DNA from: Candidatus Altarchaeota archaeon
GTDB lineage: Archaea; Altiarchaeota; Altiarchaeia; IMC4; SCGC-AAA252-I15
Direction of reading: 5' to 3'
DNA: 10,269 nucleotides
Assembly (NCBI GenBank): GCA_026394745.1
Contig: JAPKXP010000025.1
Location: 1 to 10,269 of the forward strand
This document shows positions 6,909 through 10,269 of the stretch, in pieces. Within the stretch, counting starts at the first letter, position 1. Each line of letters begins with the position of its first letter. The notes beneath the pieces were generated by a model, which saw only the letters and a list, made by a program, of their open reading frames with translations, was not told the origin of the DNA and did not search any database. Made by a program: the position numbers and the translations under genes.

Positions 6909-8288
6909 ATGCCTGAAGATAAAATCAACGCTAAAATCGGTCTGGAGATTCACGTTCCGTTGAGGACCCAGCAGAAGCTCTTCTGCTCCTGCCCGACAAA
7001 CTACTACGAGGTCGAGGAGTCGAACGTCAACACGTGCCCGGTCTGCACCGGAATGCCAGGGATAAAGCCTCATCCGCTGAACGACACGGCACTTGAGACC
7101 GCAGTCATGGTGTCAAAGCTATTGGAATGCAAAACGGTAAGCGAAAACATATTCGTGAAGAGGAAGCACTACAACTACCCAGACCTCCCGTCAGGATACC
7201 AGCGCACGAGCGAGCCTGTGGGGAGAGACGGGAACCTTGAAGGAGTCGGAATATGGGAAGTCCACCTTGAGGAGGACCCCGGCAGATACGACCTTAAGAC
7301 CGGGCAGGTAGACTACAACCGCTCCGGAGTCCCGCTGCTTGAGATAGTCACGGCGCCCGACATGAAGGGGCCTGAGGACGTCAGGAACTTCATGCGAGAA
7401 CTAACGAACCTGCTGAAGTACACCGAACGGATTGTCGACGTCGGCGGAGTCATGAGGGCCGACGTAAACATAAGCATTGAAGGCGGAGCGAAGGTCGAGA
7501 TAAAGAACATCAACAGCGTCGCAGGAGCGTTCAAGGCCATACAGTACGAGCTCATAAGGCAGAAAAACATGGTCAAGCGCGGGGCGGTCGTAGTGCAGGA
7601 GACGCGCGGCTTCAACGAGAAGACGATGGTGACAACTTCCATGCGCGTTAAGGAGACTGCGGCGGACTACCGGTACATCCCAGACCCGGACATACCTCCG
7701 CTGCAGTTTGAAGACGCTTTCATCGACGGCGTGAAGCTTCCTGAAACTCCGCAGTCCAGGAAGAGCCGGCTCATGGAGAAGTACGGCGTCCGCGAGGACT
7801 ACGCGCAGGTCATGGTAAAGGACAAGGACGTCGCAGACCTGTTCGAGAAGCTGATGGCTGGAGGACGGATTAAGCCGGACGTCGCCTCGATGTGGGTTTG
7901 CAGGGAAGTGTTAAGGCAGCTCAACTACCGCGGCATAGAGCTTTCCGAAAGCAAGCTTTCCGCGCCAATCCTTTCGGAACTGTTCGAGATGGTGCAGTCA
8001 GGCGAGATAACGGAGAACGTTGGGAAAAAGCTTCTCGAGCGCATAATAGACTCCGGGGAAAATCCAAAGCGCATCGTGGAATGCGAGAAGCTCGGCCGCG
8101 TATCCGGAGTGGACGAGCTGGCCAGCGTAGTCGCTGAAGTAGTCGAAGAGAACCAGCAGGCGGCGGCAGACTACAAGGCAGGCGGGGACAAGGCATTAAA
8201 CTACCTCATGGGCCAGGTGATGAAAAAGATGAAGGGCAGAGGCGACTCGAAGGTCGTCGGCCAGCTGCTTAAAGAGGCTTTGAAGTGA
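6909..8288 (+). CDS. gatB: Asp/Glu-tRNA amidotransferase subunit B
   Basis: GatB is the kinase and tRNA-binding subunit of GatCAB. It activates the side chain of mischarged Asp-tRNA(Asn) or Glu-tRNA(Gln) with ATP, after which ammonia from GatA amidates it. Many archaea use GatCAB for Asn and the separate GatDE for Gln. The 459-residue product opens with GLEIHVPLRTQQKLFCSCP. It has the zinc-type cysteines Cys26, Cys28, Cys43 and Cys46 (CPVCTGMPG), then KHYNYPDLPSGYQ, HLEEDPGRYD, DYNRSGVPLLEIV and RADVNIS. The C-terminal helical and YqeY-like tail (about 300-459) is intact. It lacks the AspRS-like insertion of GatE, so GatB is the better call. The ATG at 6909 fits the family start; the frame stays open upstream to 6561 but only as antisense to the methyltransferase gene. 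No gatA or gatC is seen nearby. The stop overlaps the next gene's start by 4 bases. Confidence 0.95.
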   Translation: MPEDKINAKIGLEIHVPLRTQQKLFCSCPTNYYEVEESNVNTCPVCTGMPGIKPHPLNDTALETAVMVSKLLECKTVSENIFVKRKHYNYPDLPSGYQRTSEPVGRDGNLEGVGIWEVHLEEDPGRYDLKTGQVDYNRSGVPLLEIVTAPDMKGPEDVRNFMRELTNLLKYTERIVDVGGVMRADVNISIEGGAKVEIKNINSVAGAFKAIQYELIRQKNMVKRGAVVVQETRGFNEKTMVTTSMRVKETAADYRYIPDPDIPPLQFEDAFIDGVKLPETPQSRKSRLMEKYGVREDYAQVMVKDKDVADLFEKLMAGGRIKPDVASMWVCREVLRQLNYRGIELSESKLSAPILSELFEMVQSGEITENVGKKLLERIIDSGENPKRIVECEKLGRVSGVDELASVVAEVVEENQQAAADYKAGGDKALNYLMGQVMKKMKGRGDSKVVGQLLKEALK

Positions 8289-9397
8289 AGGGTAAAGTCA
8301 CCGAGGGGGAAGACGCGTTCGTCAAGGTACTCGACTTCCTCGACGGGAAGACGCCCGAGTCAACGAAGTTCAGCTCCAACTTAGGCGACTTGTTCAATTC
8401 CGTGAAATACAACCTGTTCATGATAATCCTCCTGCTTTTTGCGGTTGCCGTAGCACTCGTTGTTCTCACGCCGTTCCTTCTGGGCTCGGAAGACCCCACG
8501 CTCCGGGGATTCGGCGCGATAATCCAAGTACTCGTAGGCCTTTCAAGCGGCTGCCACCAGCTCCCGTATAGGACATTGATTTTCGACGGCATACCCCAGC
8601 CGGTCTGCTCCAGGGACGTCGGCATATACGTGGGCGCCTTACTCGGCTTTGCGACGGTGCTTTACGCAAAGACGCCGAAGCTCTTGAGCGAGACTAAATC
8701 ACTCGTCATAGCGTTCGCTCCGATAGCGTTAGACGGGGCATCGCAGACGATACTGCATCTTCGCGAAAGCAACGACGCAATACGCCTGTCCACCGGACTC
8801 ATATTCGCGTTCTTCCTCATCGGATTCCTAGCGCAAAGGTTCTTCAACCCAAGGTATCCTGGCTTCAGGGAGAAAGTCCTGGACCTAAGGTTCCTGCTAG
8901 TCGACCTTCTGATAGTCGCATTAATCGTATACAAGATATCCCCCCTTGCTTACGGCTTCGGCCTCACGTACATGTCCCGCGGTGAGGCAGTGTCAGCCGC
9001 GCTATCCAACTCGTCCATAACGCACCCTGCGATAGTCAAATCCTACTTTATCGCACCCCTGGCGCCATTCTCCATCCAATACGACCCGTTCTACGTCAAC
9101 CACGACGATATCCTGCTTAAAGACCTTGAGGAGATGCCGTACTACAACACGACCCCCTGCTCGAACGCAAGCTCCTGCGGTCAGCCGCCATTATTGTTCT
9201 CCGATTCCTACGGCAACCTATCTGCAGATAACATGCTGTTCACCATGGCTGAAAGAGAGCACAACCTCGGATTATGGGCTGTCGCAGTGCTTGAAGGGAC
9301 TCCGTCCGGGACAGACCCGTACATCAAGTCCGGCACTGGCGAATACTATTTCTTCGACGCCTATACCCATCGATTGCTGGCGAAGAAAAACCACTAG
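8285..9397 (+). CDS. DUF2085-type multi-pass membrane protein with C-terminal outside domain
   Basis: The 370-residue protein starts at GTG 8285, overlapping the gatB stop in GTGA; AGAGG at 8273-8277 is a well-placed ribosome site, so translation is probably coupled. After a soluble N-terminus (1-40) I see membrane segments near 42-66, 112-128, 139-157, 169-184 and 202-218. DUF2085 signatures are clear: GCHQLPYR (Cys90, His91, Gln92), PVCSRDVGIYVG (Cys108 to Gly117), a conserved Pro..Asp-Gly (PIALDG, 145-151) and RESNDAIRLSTG. The role of DUF2085 is unknown; the invariant Cys, His and Asp suggest a redox, metal or hydrolytic site in the membrane. Residues 230-370 are an unrecognised extension. 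With five segments and the N-terminus inside, it should lie outside the cell, consistent with a Cys291/Cys298 pair and N-glycosylation sequons at Asn242, Asn288, Asn294 and Asn311. Confidence 0.85.
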   Translation: MKGKVTEGEDAFVKVLDFLDGKTPESTKFSSNLGDLFNSVKYNLFMIILLLFAVAVALVVLTPFLLGSEDPTLRGFGAIIQVLVGLSSGCHQLPYRTLIFDGIPQPVCSRDVGIYVGALLGFATVLYAKTPKLLSETKSLVIAFAPIALDGASQTILHLRESNDAIRLSTGLIFAFFLIGFLAQRFFNPRYPGFREKVLDLRFLLVDLLIVALIVYKISPLAYGFGLTYMSRGEAVSAALSNSSITHPAIVKSYFIAPLAPFSIQYDPFYVNHDDILLKDLEEMPYYNTTPCSNASSCGQPPLLFSDSYGNLSADNMLFTMAEREHNLGLWAVAVLEGTPSGTDPYIKSGTGEYYFFDAYTHRLLAKKNH

Positions 9398-9429
9398 CTT
9401 TTTATCCTCAAGCAGAATATATTTAGAGC
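9398..9429 (+). promoter_or_regulatory. Short gap with T-run terminator and TATA-like element
   Basis: CTTTTTATC (9398-9406) follows the preceding stop directly. Its five Ts could end transcription in the archaeal manner, and the same bases lie about 28 bases before the ATG at 9430, where a TATA box is expected. A second AT-rich stretch, AATATATTTA (9416-9425), is too near the start codon for a leaderless TATA box. There is no Shine-Dalgarno site. I infer that the following gene has its own promoter. Confidence 0.4.
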
Positions 9430-10269
9430 ATGGCCACGAAAGTCAAGAAGAACCCTTCAGGCAAGGGAAAAAAGCAAGACAGCGTAAAAAGCGAAGCGAA
9501 CCCTGCCAAAGCGAAGAAAGAGTCCAAGCAGAACTACAACGCGGTTTTCATAGCCCTCGGCATCATAGCAATCATCGCTCTCGCCTACTACGTCTTAAGC
9601 TCACGCGAGTCGCCATCCTGCTTCAACGGCAGGCAGGACAACGGCGAAACCGGCGTGGACTGCGGCGGCCCGTGCAGCAATAAATGCCCTACTGAGACCA
9701 CCCTTTCTACGGCAGACTGCGGTTCCCTCACCAGCATGCCTGCCAAGACCAGGTGCATAGCAGACCAGGCCGTCTTAAAATCCAGCGACTCCGAATGCTC
9801 TACGATATCAGACCCGTGGTACATGAACATGTGCTATCGGCTATACGCAGCGGACGCGCTCGACACACGCGCGTGCGCTAAAATCAACTCGAGCCTTGAC
9901 GCTGACGAATGCTACAAGGGGGTTGCGGTGAAGAAGCAGGACGGAGACCTTTGCGAGCTCATCAAGGACGTATCCCAGAAGGACACATGCTACTTCAGGA
10001 TAGGCTTCGACACCAAGATTACGAGCATGTGCGAGAAAATCACCTCAGACTCCTCGAAATACAGGTGCATCGCATTAGCCAAGAAGGACTACACCTACTG
10101 CGGCCAAATTAACGAGCAGAAGGGCAGGGACTACTGCTACGAGAGAATGTCCACGCTCGTCCCCGAGATCGTGGTCTGCGGGAACATAGTCTCCACGCCC
10201 ACCAAGGACTCGTGCATAATGAACGTAGCTCAACTTAAGGTCGACCAGACGATGTGCGACACCCTTTCG
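9430..10269 (+). CDS. Membrane-anchored Cys-rich repeat protein, 3'-truncated by window edge
   Basis: The frame opens at ATG 9430 and runs without a stop to the last base: 280 residues, incomplete at the C-terminus. Residues 1-36 are Lys-rich and should be cytosolic. Residues 38-56 form a single membrane segment, so the rest should be outside. Residues 64-86 carry a Cys-rich motif with the core GETGVDCGG and cysteines at 64, 78, 82 and 86, a pattern I know from secreted archaeal and bacterial proteins of unknown function. From Cys97 come regular pairs, C-x11-C-x13-C, with cysteines at 97, 109, 123, 135, 149, 161, 175, 187, 201, 213, 224, 236, 250, 262 and 276. Each unit looks like a helical hairpin with Cys-x-x-Ile/Leu and often Cys-Tyr. 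I infer a disulfide-stapled helical surface rod. Function unknown; no enzyme motif is visible. Confidence 0.85.
   Translation, partial: MATKVKKNPSGKGKKQDSVKSEANPAKAKKESKQNYNAVFIALGIIAIIALAYYVLSSRESPSCFNGRQDNGETGVDCGGPCSNKCPTETTLSTADCGSLTSMPAKTRCIADQAVLKSSDSECSTISDPWYMNMCYRLYAADALDTRACAKINSSLDADECYKGVAVKKQDGDLCELIKDVSQKDTCYFRIGFDTKITSMCEKITSDSSKYRCIALAKKDYTYCGQINEQKGRDYCYERMSTLVPEIVVCGNIVSTPTKDSCIMNVAQLKVDQTMCDTLS
9718..10269 (+). repeat. Tandem 26-residue (78-base) cysteine-pair protein repeats
   Basis: Seven complete units and the start of an eighth are seen, spaced C-x11-C-x13. Six of the seven units keep the 26-residue period exactly; the fifth (cysteines 201 and 213) is 23 residues because its second spacer is 3 short. 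The repeat is visible in the protein but not as near-identical DNA, so the copies are old and kept by selection on the protein. The array continues past the window edge. Confidence 0.85.

Noticed and set aside
9126..9683. 185-codon plus-strand open frame spanning the end of the DUF2085 gene and the start of the Cys-rich gene
   Set aside because: It is out of frame with two well-supported genes, has low-complexity Arg/Thr/Ser composition, and ignores the gene boundary at 9397-9430.

Overview
The window looks like part of a compact archaeal chromosome, probably from an uncultivated lineage with a streamlined genome; a DPANN-type group is my guess, but the phylum cannot be fixed from 10 kb. Several things point to archaea: an archaeal-style HisF with a short insertion after the catalytic Asp, a THUMP-type tRNA (guanine-10) methyltransferase, AT-rich TATA-like elements about 25-30 bases upstream of start codons that lack Shine-Dalgarno sites (leaderless genes), heavy use of AGG and ATA codons, and a truncated membrane-anchored Cys-rich protein of a kind common in archaeal metagenomes. 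Coding density is very high. No gap exceeds about 85 bases, and there are no rRNA or tRNA genes, insertion sequences or CRISPR arrays.

Layout. Positions 1-763 (+) hold the 3' part of an unrecognised helical protein, followed after 7 bases by hisF (771-1547, +). Acetolactate synthase ilvB (1544-3241, -) converges on hisF with a 4-base tail overlap. An AT-rich divergent promoter (3242-3322) separates ilvB from two adjacent paralogues (3323-4480 and 4483-5916, +). Both paralogues combine a degenerate Mrr-like nuclease fold, a shared alpha/beta domain, a probable winged helix and a shared C-terminal strand region. The second converges, with an 8-base tail overlap, on a tRNA G10 N2-methyltransferase gene (5909-6874, -). 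That gene diverges from gatB (6909-8288, +) across only 34 bases, which appear to hold a TATA element for each direction. gatB overlaps by 4 bases the start of a DUF2085-type membrane protein with an added outside domain (8285-9397, +). The last gene (9430 to the end, +, cut by the window edge) has one membrane anchor and a regular array of cysteine pairs with a 26-residue period.

How the genes work together. Three genes are ordinary metabolism or translation: the HisF cyclase subunit of histidine synthesis, the first committed enzyme of branched-chain amino acid synthesis, and tRNA-dependent amidation, with a tRNA modification enzyme beside the last. None lies with its usual pathway partners (no hisH, ilvN, gatA or gatC is visible), as is typical of scattered archaeal gene order. 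The less ordinary content is the tandem degenerate-nuclease paralogues and the two cell-surface proteins at the right end. I see no complete defence or mobile system. The best candidates for something undescribed are the paralogue pair and the Cys-pair repeat protein.
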